From NCBI GenBank assembly GCA_963734055.1, contig CAVTFQ010000002.1, positions 124,001 through 188,000 of the forward strand: DNA of 64,000 nt, in the 5' to 3' direction. Positions 7,526 to 15,468 of the stretch are shown here, in pieces. The translations under genes and the position numbers were made by a program. The stretch comes from CAIWHR01 sp963734055 (GTDB lineage: Bacteria > Pseudomonadota > Gammaproteobacteria > Burkholderiales > Casimicrobiaceae). Numbering within the stretch: the stretch's first letter is position 1; each line of letters starts with the position of its first letter. The notes beneath the pieces were generated by a model. It saw nothing but the letters and a program-made list of their open reading frames with translations. It was not told the origin of the DNA and made no database searches.

Positions 7526-9265
7526 ATGACAACACGTCGGGAACAGCTTCTGACTGCAGCGAAGAGCCTGCGGCCCGAGCGCCGCCATCTCGCATCCGAC
7601 CTGATCGCCGGGCTCACTTTTGCGGTGGTCAACGTCCCGCAGGCGATGGCGCATGCGCTGCTGGTGATGGTCAATCCCGTGCTGGGCATCTACACGCTGA
7701 TGGTCGCCGTGCCCGTCGGCGCCATCTTCACGAGCTCGGTGTTCATGAACGTGTCGACGACCGCCGCGCTGTCGGTGGCCACCGGCGTCGTGCTGATGGA
7801 CATTCCGGTCAGCCAGAGAGTGGAGGCGCTGGTCGTGCTTGTGTTGCTGGTGGGCGCAATCCAGTTCCTGGCGGGCTTGTTGCGCCTGGGGTTCGTGATC
7901 CGCTTCGTCTCCAACGCGGTGATGACCGGCTTTCTCAACGGCGTGGCGGTGCTGATCATCCTGGGCCAGCTGAGCGACCTCACGGGCTACCAAAGCGCGT
8001 TCTCGAACCGGGTCGCCAAGGCGTTGGATCTGCTCCTGCGGATCGGTCAGGTGGACCTGCCGGTAACGACGATCGGGCTGGGGACGCTGGGGCTGATCGT
8101 GCTGCTGTTGCGGTTTGCGTCATCGCGACGTTTCGCCTTCATCATCGCCATTGCCGCGGCCGCCGTCCTGCTGGCGCTCTTGACTCTCCCGTTCTTGCCC
8201 ACCGCATCGTACTTCGCCGCGGTCCCGACGGTCGGGAACATCTCCTCGATTCCGCGTTCGCTGCCCCAGCTGGTGCTTCCCGAGTGGTCGCTCGTCCTGT
8301 CGCTGCTGCTGCCGGCCTTCTCCGTGGCCGTCATCGGCCTGGTCCAGGGCGCAGGCGTCAGCCAGGGCACTCCTAATCCGAACGGTCGGTACCCCGACGT
8401 GTCGCGCGACTTCCTGGGTCAGGGCGCTGCCAACATCGCCACCGCCTTCGTCGGCGGGATCCCGGCCGGCGGATCGGTCTCGGGCACGGCGCTGGTCATG
8501 GGCGCCGGCGCCAGGTCGCGCTGGAGCAACATCTTCGTCGGGTTGTTTGTGGCCGTCATCACGCTGCTGGCAGCGCCGCTGGTCGAGCGGGTGCCCATGC
8601 CCGCGCTGGCAGCGTTGCTGGTCGTGGCCGGGTTCCAGGGGCTGCGGATGGAAGAGGCGGTGATCGCGTGGAAGACCGGCAGGATCTCGAAGGTGGTCAT
8701 GGTCGTCACGTTTGTCGGCACGTTGGTCGTTCCTCTGCAATTCGCCGTCCTTCTCGGCATGGCCCTCAGCATCGTGCTCCACGTATTTCGGCAATCGAAC
8801 AAGATCGTCGTCAAGCAGTGGGTGCTGCAGCCGGAAGGGTTTCCGCTGGAGCAGCCGGCTCCGAGGCGGCTGCCGAGCCACGAGCTCACCCTCCTGCACG
8901 TCTACGGCAGTCTGTTCTTCGCCGCGGCGAAGAGCATGGAAGAGATGCTGCCGGACCCGAGCGACGCGACCCACGCGGTGGTCGCCATCAACCTGCGCGG
9001 CAAGAGCGAGATCGGGAGCACGTTCGTCACCGTGCTGCAGCGCTATGCCCAGGTGCTGCAGGCCCATGGCAGCAAGCTGATACTGGTCGGCGTGGAACCG
9101 GCCGTTCGCGAACAGCTCGCCAAGACCGGGGTGCTCAAGGACATCGGCGACGAGAATGTCTTCGTGGCCACGCCGCAACTCGGCGTTGCGCTGAACAGGG
9201 CTGTGGCGGCGGCCACCGCCTGGCTTGGCGAGCCCGCGATGGGCTCGCGCCCGCGCGGGCCGTAG
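7526..9265 (+). CDS. SulP-family anion transporter with STAS domain
   Basis: A 579-residue SulP/SLC26 transporter for sulfate, bicarbonate or a related anion. The N-terminal membrane domain has roughly ten to twelve helices; family marks include DLIAGLTFAVVNVPQAMAHA near residue 30, and QGAGVSQGTPNPNGRY followed by GGIPAGGSVSGTALVMGAGA, the central anion-path segment. A cytoplasmic STAS domain follows from about residue 445 to 570 (HELTLLHVYGSLFFAAAKSM onward). ATG 7526 is preferred to GTG 7502 for length. The next genes encode a DUF202 protein, a sulfatase-activating enzyme and a sulfatase, so sulfate or a sulfo-compound is a reasonable substrate. That is context-based inference; many SulP proteins carry bicarbonate. 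Confidence 0.9.
   Translation: MTTRREQLLTAAKSLRPERRHLASDLIAGLTFAVVNVPQAMAHALLVMVNPVLGIYTLMVAVPVGAIFTSSVFMNVSTTAALSVATGVVLMDIPVSQRVEALVVLVLLVGAIQFLAGLLRLGFVIRFVSNAVMTGFLNGVAVLIILGQLSDLTGYQSAFSNRVAKALDLLLRIGQVDLPVTTIGLGTLGLIVLLLRFASSRRFAFIIAIAAAAVLLALLTLPFLPTASYFAAVPTVGNISSIPRSLPQLVLPEWSLVLSLLLPAFSVAVIGLVQGAGVSQGTPNPNGRYPDVSRDFLGQGAANIATAFVGGIPAGGSVSGTALVMGAGARSRWSNIFVGLFVAVITLLAAPLVERVPMPALAALLVVAGFQGLRMEEAVIAWKTGRISKVVMVVTFVGTLVVPLQFAVLLGMALSIVLHVFRQSNKIVVKQWVLQPEGFPLEQPAPRRLPSHELTLLHVYGSLFFAAAKSMEEMLPDPSDATHAVVAINLRGKSEIGSTFVTVLQRYAQVLQAHGSKLILVGVEPAVREQLAKTGVLKDIGDENVFVATPQLGVALNRAVAAATAWLGEPAMGSRPRGP
9228..9248 (+). terminator. Hairpin at the 3' end of the SulP gene
   Basis: GCGAGCCC (9228-9235) pairs perfectly with GGGCTCGC (9241-9248) around a 5-base loop, inside the last SulP codons. 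There is no T-run, so it may stabilise or attenuate rather than terminate the transcript. Confidence 0.3.
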
Positions 9266-9353
9266 CATTTCGCCCGGTGCGCCGGGGGCGCTCCGTGGTA
9301 GGCTTCCAGCCCCACGACGGAGCGGCCGATTTGTCCGACGAGGATTTCCTCAG

Positions 9354-9797
9354 ATGAGTGGTCAACAAGCCAGCGGCTCGACCGGCCGTTTCGAGGTTCG
9401 TGTGACCGCGGACAGCCATTTCGGCTGGGTGCGCACGCGGCTCGCCGTCGAGCGCACGATGATGGCCTATATGCGCACGGCCGTCTCGCTGATCGGATTC
9501 GGCTTTGCGATTGTCCAGTTCTTCCACAACATCCACACGTTGCCCGGGGAAAATGCCGCGCGCTTTCCCGACGCTCCGTGGTACCTGGGGCTGGCGCTGA
9601 TCTCCTGTGGCCTCCTGGCGGCGATTGTCTCGGTCATCCAGTACCGGTGGACGGTCCGGTACCTCTCGGGCGCCGAATACGCGGCGATCGCCGGGATGAC
9701 GAAGGAAGGGCGGTACACACCGCTGTACGCCATTGCGATCGTTCTGATTCTCATCGGCATATTCGCCTTCTTTGCGGTGCTGCTGAACCTGGTGTAG
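9354..9797 (+). CDS. DUF202 family membrane protein
   Basis: A 147-residue DUF202 protein. The family signature RTRLAVERTMMAYMRTAVSLIGFGFAI lies at about residues 26-52 and leads into the first helix; a second helix is at about 79-98 and a third at about 125-146. DUF202 proteins are small inner-membrane proteins of undetermined function, found also in yeast vacuolar VTC1-like proteins. The ATG at 9354 places the start just ahead of the signature; upstream in-frame codons overlap the SulP stop region. It lies 88 bases after SulP and 14 bases before the maturase gene, consistent with one operon. Confidence 0.85.
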   Translation: MSGQQASGSTGRFEVRVTADSHFGWVRTRLAVERTMMAYMRTAVSLIGFGFAIVQFFHNIHTLPGENAARFPDAPWYLGLALISCGLLAAIVSVIQYRWTVRYLSGAEYAAIAGMTKEGRYTPLYAIAIVLILIGIFAFFAVLLNLV

Positions 9798-9811
9798 GGG
9801 CTAGCGAGGTC

Positions 9812-11293
9812 ATGCCCGAAATCGCCAACGGTTCCGTGAGTGCTCCGCTGCCCGCGAATGCCCCGCCGGCCTTCCACCTGCTCGCCAAGCCGAGCGGATC
9901 GACCTGCAACATCGACTGCACGTACTGCTTCTTCCTGTCGAAGGAGTCGTTGTACCCGAACGACCGGCACCGGATGTCCGAGGCCACGCTGGACGCCTAC
10001 ATCCGGCAGTTGCTCGAGTCGCACCGCGCTCCCCAGGTGACGGTGGCGTGGCAGGGCGGCGAGCCGACGCTGATGAAGGTCGATTTCTTTCGCCGCGCCG
10101 TCGACCTCGTCGACAAGTACCGCCGACCCGGCCAGGCGGTGCAGCACACATTCCAGACCAACGGGCTGCTGATCGACGACGAGTGGTGTGAGTTCTTCCG
10201 CCAACACAAGTTTTTGGTGGGTCTCAGCGTTGACGGCCCGCGTGAGCTGCACAACACCTATCGCGTCGACCGCCGCGGCCAAGGCACGTTCGACCTCGTG
10301 ATGCGCGGGTGGCGGCATCTGCGCGAGCACGACGTCGACTTCAACATCTTGTGCACGGTCAACGCCGCCAACCAGCGACATGGCCGCACCGCCTATCGTT
10401 TCTTCCGCGACGAGCTGAGCGCGAAATGGGTGCAGTTCATACCGATCATCGAGCGCGCCACCCCGCAGACGATCCAGATCGCCAACAAGGGCTGGAGCGA
10501 GCAGCCCGGTCGCAAGCGCCTTCTCTACACGCAGACCGGCAACCTCGTCACCGAACGCACGGTCGGCGCCGAACAGTACGGCCGCTTCCTCATCGACGTG
10601 TTCGAGGAGTGGGTGCGTCATGACGTGGGGCGGGTGTTCGTGCAGCTCTTCGACGTCACGCTGGAGGCCTTATTCGGCCGCCACCTGCTGTGCATCCATG
10701 CGCCTACCTGCGGCTACGGGCCGGCGCTGGAACACAACGGCGACCTTTACAGCTGCGACCATTTCGTCGAGCCGCGTTTCAAGCTCGGCAACATCCACGA
10801 GACTCACATGCTCGAGCTCGTGGCTTCCTCCGCGCAACGCAAGTTCGGCCAGGACAAGCGCGACACGCTTACCGCGCAGTGCCGTGCCTGCGACGTCCGG
10901 ACACTGTGCAACGGCGGCTGCCCGAAGGACCGCTTCTCTCTCTCGCGCGACGGCGAGCCGGGGCAGAACTACCTTTGTTCGGGATTGGAGCTGTTCTTCA
11001 AGCACACACGTCCGGCAATGCAGGAGATGGCCCGGCTCCTGCAGCAGCGCCGTCCGCCGTCCGACGTGATGGCGTTGACGGCCGCCGAGGACAGGCGTCG
11101 CGGACCGTATCAGCCATGCCCGTGCGGCAGCGGCCGCAAGTTCCGCTTCTGCCACGGCGACCCCTCGCCCGATTCACCTTTCAGCAAGGTTGGCGTGGTC
11201 GCGTCTGCTGCCCGGAGGGGAAGAATCGCTCCGGCAGGCGACGAGCCGCGCGGCGACGCAAGCGACGCGGCCGGTCCGCTTCCTTCAAGGTAG
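9812..11293 (+). CDS. Anaerobic sulfatase-maturating radical SAM enzyme with C-terminal SEC-C motif
   Basis: A 493-residue anSME-type radical SAM enzyme, which oxidises an active-site Cys (or Ser) of sulfatases to formylglycine. The [4Fe-4S]-SAM motif is CNIDCTYC (Cys32, 36, 39), followed by WQGGEPTLM. The C-terminal SPASM-type region has the auxiliary-cluster cysteines, including CGYGPALEHNGDLYSCDHF and CRACDVRTLCNGGCPKDRF. An extra tail from about residue 430 carries CPCGSGRKFRFCHG, a SEC-C zinc motif, followed by about 40 low-complexity residues. The adjacent gene encodes a sulfatase with a Cys-type CTAGR site, the expected client. ATG 9812 gives a normal start; the SEC-C tail is uncommon, and its role in client or ribosome contact is a guess. 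Confidence 0.9.
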   Translation: MPEIANGSVSAPLPANAPPAFHLLAKPSGSTCNIDCTYCFFLSKESLYPNDRHRMSEATLDAYIRQLLESHRAPQVTVAWQGGEPTLMKVDFFRRAVDLVDKYRRPGQAVQHTFQTNGLLIDDEWCEFFRQHKFLVGLSVDGPRELHNTYRVDRRGQGTFDLVMRGWRHLREHDVDFNILCTVNAANQRHGRTAYRFFRDELSAKWVQFIPIIERATPQTIQIANKGWSEQPGRKRLLYTQTGNLVTERTVGAEQYGRFLIDVFEEWVRHDVGRVFVQLFDVTLEALFGRHLLCIHAPTCGYGPALEHNGDLYSCDHFVEPRFKLGNIHETHMLELVASSAQRKFGQDKRDTLTAQCRACDVRTLCNGGCPKDRFSLSRDGEPGQNYLCSGLELFFKHTRPAMQEMARLLQQRRPPSDVMALTAAEDRRRGPYQPCPCGSGRKFRFCHGDPSPDSPFSKVGVVASAARRGRIAPAGDEPRGDASDAAGPLPSR

Positions 11294-11387
11294 TTGCAGC
11301 AGGTGCTGCTAGGGTGTATGAGCAGCGTATCGGCGTCAGGGTCGCTGCATCGGCGGCAAGCGGATAAACGAACGGAAAGGGAAAAGC

Positions 11388-12878
11388 ATGGCGAGCAAGA
11401 AACCCAATATCCTTGTTCTCTGGGGCGACGACGTGGGCTGGTGGAACATCAGCTACAACAGCCGCGGCCAGATGGGTTACCGGACCCCTAACATCGACCG
11501 CGTGGCCAACGAAGGCGTTGCGTTTACCGACTACTACGCCCAGCAGAGCTGCACCGCGGGCCGCGCCGCGTTCATCACGGGCCAGAATCCGATCCGCACC
11601 GGGCTCACCAAGGTGGGAATGCCCGGGGCCGACGTCGGACTGCAGCCGGAGGACCCGACGATCGCCGAATTGCTCAAGCCGCACGGCTACGTGACCGGCC
11701 AGTTCGGCAAGAATCATCTCGGCGACAAGGACGAATTCCTGCCGACGCTGCACGGCTTCGACGAGTTCTTCGGGAATCTCTACCACCTCAATGCCGAGGA
11801 AGAACCCGAGGACCCGGACTACCCGAAGAATCCCGAATTCAAGAAGCGGTTCGGACCCAGGGGCGTTCTGCACAGCTGGGCCGACGGCAAGGGCGGGCAG
11901 AAGATCGAGGACACCGGGCCGCTGACGAGGAAGCGGATGGAGACCATCGACGACGAGGTAACGAAGCACGCGTTGCGCTTCATGGTCGATTCGCACAAAT
12001 CCGGGAAGCCGTTCTTCCTCTGGTACAACACCACGGCGATGCACTTCCGGACCCACTGCGCCGCCAAGCACAAGGGCAAGAGCGGGCAGGGCGACTACAA
12101 CGACGTGATGGTCGCGCACGACGAGAACGTCGGCAAGATGCTGGACAAGCTCGACGAGCTCGGCATCGCCGACGACACGATCGTGATGTACTCCACCGAC
12201 AACGGCGTTCATTACAATAGCTGGCCCGATGCGGGCATCACGCCGTTCCGGTCCGAGAAGAACACGAACTGGGAAGGTGGTTGGCGCGTGCCGGCCTTCG
12301 TGCGCTGGCCGAGCAAGATCAAGGCGGGCACTGTGGTGAACGGCATCGTCACTCACCAGGACTGGCTGGCGACGTTCCTCGCCGCTGCCGGCGAGCCGGA
12401 CATCAAGGAGAAGCTCCTCAAGGGCCACAAGATCGGCAAGAAGACCTACAAGGTCCACATCGACGGCTACGACATGCTGCCGTACCTGACCGGAAAGGTG
12501 AAGGAAAGCCCTAGGGAGTCCTTCTTCTATATCGGTGACGATGGCGACATTCTGGCGATACGGATGGGTGACTGGAAAGTGGTGTTGATGGAACAACGCG
12601 CGAGAACGCTGCAATGCTGGTTCGAGCCCTTCGTCAAACTACGGGCTCCGAAGATGTTCCATTTGCGCCGCGACCCGTTCGAGCGGGCGGACGAGAACTC
12701 GAATACCTATTGGGACTGGATCATTTCCCACGCCTACATCGTTTACATGATGCAGGCGGTCGTGGCCGGCCAGATCGAGAACTTCAAGAAGTTTCCGCCG
12801 CGGCAGAAGCCCGCCGCATTCAACCTCGATGCAGTCCTCCGTACGCTGGAGGACGCGGGTGGCGGGGCGAGCCACTGA
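11388..12878 (+). CDS. Arylsulfatase (Cys-type, formylglycine-dependent)
   Basis: A 496-residue type I sulfatase that hydrolyses sulfate esters. The start KPNILVLWGDDVG supplies the paired metal-binding aspartates, and CTAGR at residues 55-59 is the formylglycine site (Cys-type). The GQFGKNHLGD, WYNTTAMHFRTH and MYSTDNGVHYNSWPD segments supply further active-site residues. It begins directly with the catalytic fold and has no signal peptide, so the enzyme is predicted to be cytoplasmic. GGAAAGGGA upstream serves as ribosome-binding site. It lies 94 bases after the maturase gene, its probable activator. The substrate is unknown; the SulP gene upstream suggests a link to sulfate handling. Confidence 0.92.
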   Translation: MASKKPNILVLWGDDVGWWNISYNSRGQMGYRTPNIDRVANEGVAFTDYYAQQSCTAGRAAFITGQNPIRTGLTKVGMPGADVGLQPEDPTIAELLKPHGYVTGQFGKNHLGDKDEFLPTLHGFDEFFGNLYHLNAEEEPEDPDYPKNPEFKKRFGPRGVLHSWADGKGGQKIEDTGPLTRKRMETIDDEVTKHALRFMVDSHKSGKPFFLWYNTTAMHFRTHCAAKHKGKSGQGDYNDVMVAHDENVGKMLDKLDELGIADDTIVMYSTDNGVHYNSWPDAGITPFRSEKNTNWEGGWRVPAFVRWPSKIKAGTVVNGIVTHQDWLATFLAAAGEPDIKEKLLKGHKIGKKTYKVHIDGYDMLPYLTGKVKESPRESFFYIGDDGDILAIRMGDWKVVLMEQRARTLQCWFEPFVKLRAPKMFHLRRDPFERADENSNTYWDWIISHAYIVYMMQAVVAGQIENFKKFPPRQKPAAFNLDAVLRTLEDAGGGASH

Positions 12879-12910
12879 CGGGACGCGCACGTCGAGTCAT
12901 TCGGCAGGGA

Positions 12911-12942
12911 CACCGTGCCTGGCGTGCGCGCCGGGCACGGTG
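12911..12942 (+). terminator. Stem-loop downstream of the sulfatase gene
   Basis: CACCGTGCC (12911-12919) pairs perfectly with GGCACGGTG (12934-12942), 33 bases after the sulfatase stop. A second perfect 9-bp stem lies at 12986-12994/13006-13014. Neither is followed by a T-run, so factor-independent termination is uncertain. Confidence 0.45.
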
Positions 12943-13099
12943 ACGAACCGAACGTACATGGTGCGCGCGCGTCTGGCCCGGCCAAGCCTCGTCCTCTTAC
13001 TCGTCGGACGAGGCTCCGCGCCCCTGCTCTCGCGAGCAGTGTCGTCCATCAACCTCGCGCGAATCGCATCGAACGGGACGAACGGCGCGGGAGGCCACG

Positions 13100-13444
13100 A
13101 TGAAAGAATGGCTGACGTTGGTCGCGGCAAGCGCAGTCACGATGGCCCACGCGATGGCGCTCATCATCGTCGCCATCGGGATGATCGAGGCATTCATCGG
13201 CAGCGTGAAGGCGCTGTTCCGTCCATCCACCGCGTCGCAGTTCCACACTACGTATGTGCGGTTTGCGCGCGCCCTCGTGGGCGGGCTGACGTTCCAGCTC
13301 GCGGCCGACATCATCGAATCCTCGATCGCGCCCAGCTGGGACGAAATCGGGCGCCTCGGCGCGATCGCCCTGATCCGTACCTTTCTCAACTACTTCCTCG
13401 AGCGTGATCTCGCGCAGCTGGAGCGACACGATCGCGGGTCCTAG
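13100..13444 (+). CDS. DUF1622 family membrane protein
   Basis: A 114-residue inner-membrane protein of the DUF1622 family. A first helix spans about residues 8-30 (VTMAHAMALIIVAIGMIEAF) and a second about 60-78 (FARALVGGLTFQLAADIIES). The segment ADIIESSIAPSWDEIGRLGA followed by IRTFLNYFLERDL is typical of the family. It begins with ATG after GAGGCCACG and stands between the sulfatase and the porin gene. The family has no assigned function; members are small two- to three-helix proteins. Confidence 0.85.
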   Translation: MKEWLTLVAASAVTMAHAMALIIVAIGMIEAFIGSVKALFRPSTASQFHTTYVRFARALVGGLTFQLAADIIESSIAPSWDEIGRLGAIALIRTFLNYFLERDLAQLERHDRGS

Positions 13445-13530
13445 CCGCGGCGAGCCCGTGCCCTCGTAGCCAGATACCGATCGGACTTGTCGTCCATCTC
13501 CGGAACTTCCTTGCAGACATTCTCGGCACG

Positions 13531-14829
13531 ATGAACGCACGCAACCTGGATCGCGCGCTTGCAGCGGCAGTCTTCGGCGTCGCGGTGTTGACCTCGAACT
13601 TGGCCCGGGCCGGCGGTATCAGCCTATATGAAGTCGGCACGGAGGACGTCGGCTTGGCGTCGGCTGGTTATTCGGCGCGGGCGCAGGACGCGTCGACCGT
13701 CTTCACCAATCCCGCCGGCATGACGCGGCTTGCGGGCGACCAGCTCACTCTCGGCGCCCAGGTGCTTTACGGCGACCTGGGGTTTTCGATCGAGCAGGGA
13801 ACGACACCTGCGCTCGGCAGCAATTCCGGCGGCAACCCGGTCGGCTGGTTTCCCGGCGGGGGAATGTTCTACTCCCACAGCGTATCGCCGGACGTTAAGT
13901 TGGGCATCGCGCTCACTGGCAACTTCGGATTGGCGGTCAAGTACGACGCGGGCTGGGTAGGCCGGTACCGTGCGCAGGAGGGAACGCTCATCGGCGTGTC
14001 GATCCTTCCGTCGGCAGCGTGGCGCGTCAATGAGAATCTCTCGGTGGGCGCGAGCCTCAACGCCATGTACGGCAAGCTCAAGAACGAGGTGGCGGTCAAC
14101 AACATCATCGGTTCCGACGGTAGTCTCTCGCTCGACGACAACGCGTGGGGCGTCGGCGCCAACGTGGGGCTGCTGTACGAGATCGACGGCGGAACGCGCT
14201 TCGGCATTACCTACAATTCGCCGGTCAACCTCAATTTCCGCGCGCAGCCGCAGTGGAGCGACTTAGGCCCCGGAACCCGCGCGCTGCTCGCTTCGCGCGG
14301 GCTGCTGGACGCCGGGGTCGACCTCGGAATCACCGTCCCCCAGGGCGTGAACGCGAGCTTCTATCGCGAGATCGATCCGCGTTGGGCCATCCTGGGCAGC
14401 ATCGGTTGGCAGCAATGGTCGAAGTTCGGAGAGGTGAATGTCGGGATCGATTCGAACAATCCCATTGGACTGACCACGAGCCTCGACTTCAAGGACACCT
14501 GGCATCTTGCCGCCGGGGCGCAGTACAAGTGGTCCGATGCGTGGCTGCTCAATGGCGGCATCGCATACGACTCGGGATTCCAGGACAACAACAATGTTTC
14601 GCTCGCGTTGCCTGCAAACGCCGCCTGGCGCTTCGGCGTCGGCGGCCAGAAGGAAGAATCGAAGACCTTCAACTGGGGATGGAGCTTCGAGTACCTGTAT
14701 GGCGGGAATCTGCACACGAACATCACCGGCAGCGCGCCCGTTGCGCTGGGCGGGCGCGGCGACGTCGTCGGTTCATACAGCAGCGCCAACGTCCTTTTCT
14801 TCGCCGCCAATTTCAACTGGAAGTTCTGA
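13531..14829 (+). CDS. Outer-membrane transporter of the FadL/OmpP1/TodX family
   Basis: A 432-residue outer-membrane beta-barrel for uptake of hydrophobic compounds such as long-chain fatty acids or aromatics. A signal peptide covers about residues 1-28 (AAAVFGVAVLTSNLARA), and the mature N-terminus GGISLYEVGTEDVGLASAGY forms the plug/hatch region. VFTNPAGMTRL carries the NPA motif characteristic of FadL. The C-terminus NVLFFAANFNWKF ends with the terminal Phe used for barrel assembly. It stands alone on the plus strand; the compound carried cannot be read from the sequence. Confidence 0.92.
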   Translation: MNARNLDRALAAAVFGVAVLTSNLARAGGISLYEVGTEDVGLASAGYSARAQDASTVFTNPAGMTRLAGDQLTLGAQVLYGDLGFSIEQGTTPALGSNSGGNPVGWFPGGGMFYSHSVSPDVKLGIALTGNFGLAVKYDAGWVGRYRAQEGTLIGVSILPSAAWRVNENLSVGASLNAMYGKLKNEVAVNNIIGSDGSLSLDDNAWGVGANVGLLYEIDGGTRFGITYNSPVNLNFRAQPQWSDLGPGTRALLASRGLLDAGVDLGITVPQGVNASFYREIDPRWAILGSIGWQQWSKFGEVNVGIDSNNPIGLTTSLDFKDTWHLAAGAQYKWSDAWLLNGGIAYDSGFQDNNNVSLALPANAAWRFGVGGQKEESKTFNWGWSFEYLYGGNLHTNITGSAPVALGGRGDVVGSYSSANVLFFAANFNWKF

Positions 14830-14966
14830 CGGCGAACAGGACGCGAGCGACAAATGAGCGACCTGACACGACAGAGCGGTGTCCGCCCCCGGATTTGGCG
14901 GCGCGCGGGTATCCTGGCTGCCAACGTCGCCGCGCAATCGCGTGCTGCAGTAGACTCGGCGCGGCG

Positions 14967-15392
14967 TCACCAAGCTCTGCGTACCGGCGGCGGAGGCGGC
15001 GGCCGGAACCCCGGTGTGCCCCAGCCCGTCCACTGAGATTGGCTCGAGTACCAAGGCCGGCTTCGATAGTGAATGTCCCAATACGGCCCGATCGAAAAGG
15101 AAATGATCGCTGTTCGACCCCTGCCGACGTTGGAGAGAAAGGTCGAATGGACCCAACCGCGATTTCGTCGGGCCGCCACGTCGCACCAGCGCCAGCCGCT
15201 GGTACAGCCGAACACGCGGACCGACGTGCCTCGCGGCAGCCAGCCGACCAAGGGAAAGATCCGGTCCGGTCCGGCGCGCATGTTGACGTCGCCGGTCGTG
15301 AAAGTGGTCTGTCCGCTGGCCTCGAGCGATAGCGGCAGCAGCATGAATGCAAGCAAACAACAAAACGCGTATGGACGGCGAGTTGAATTCAT
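14967..15392 (-). CDS. Exported SH3b-domain protein
   Basis: A 141-residue protein with a signal peptide (about residues 1-27, FCCLLAFMLLPLSLEASG) and one bacterial SH3 domain at about residues 32-90 (GDVNMRAGPDRIFPLVGWLP, then GCTSGWRWCDV and RGWVHSTFL). Two Cys in the domain could form a disulphide. The C-terminal tail is rich in Ser, Trp and Pro. Bacterial SH3b domains usually bind cell-wall peptides or act as protein-protein adaptors in the periplasm. The gene is divergent from the CREST-DUF4105 fusion gene beginning at 15469, leaving 76 bases between them. Confidence 0.82.
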   Translation of the reverse strand: MNSTRRPYAFCCLLAFMLLPLSLEASGQTTFTTGDVNMRAGPDRIFPLVGWLPRGTSVRVFGCTSGWRWCDVAARRNRGWVHSTFLSNVGRGRTAIISFSIGPYWDIHYRSRPWYSSQSQWTGWGTPGFRPPPPPPVRRAW

Positions 15393-15468
15393 CGAAGGCG
15401 CGGCTCGAGGTTGAACGCGTGGCTCACCTTAGTCCATCGGCGCCCGCCATGCAATCACGCCAAGGTCC

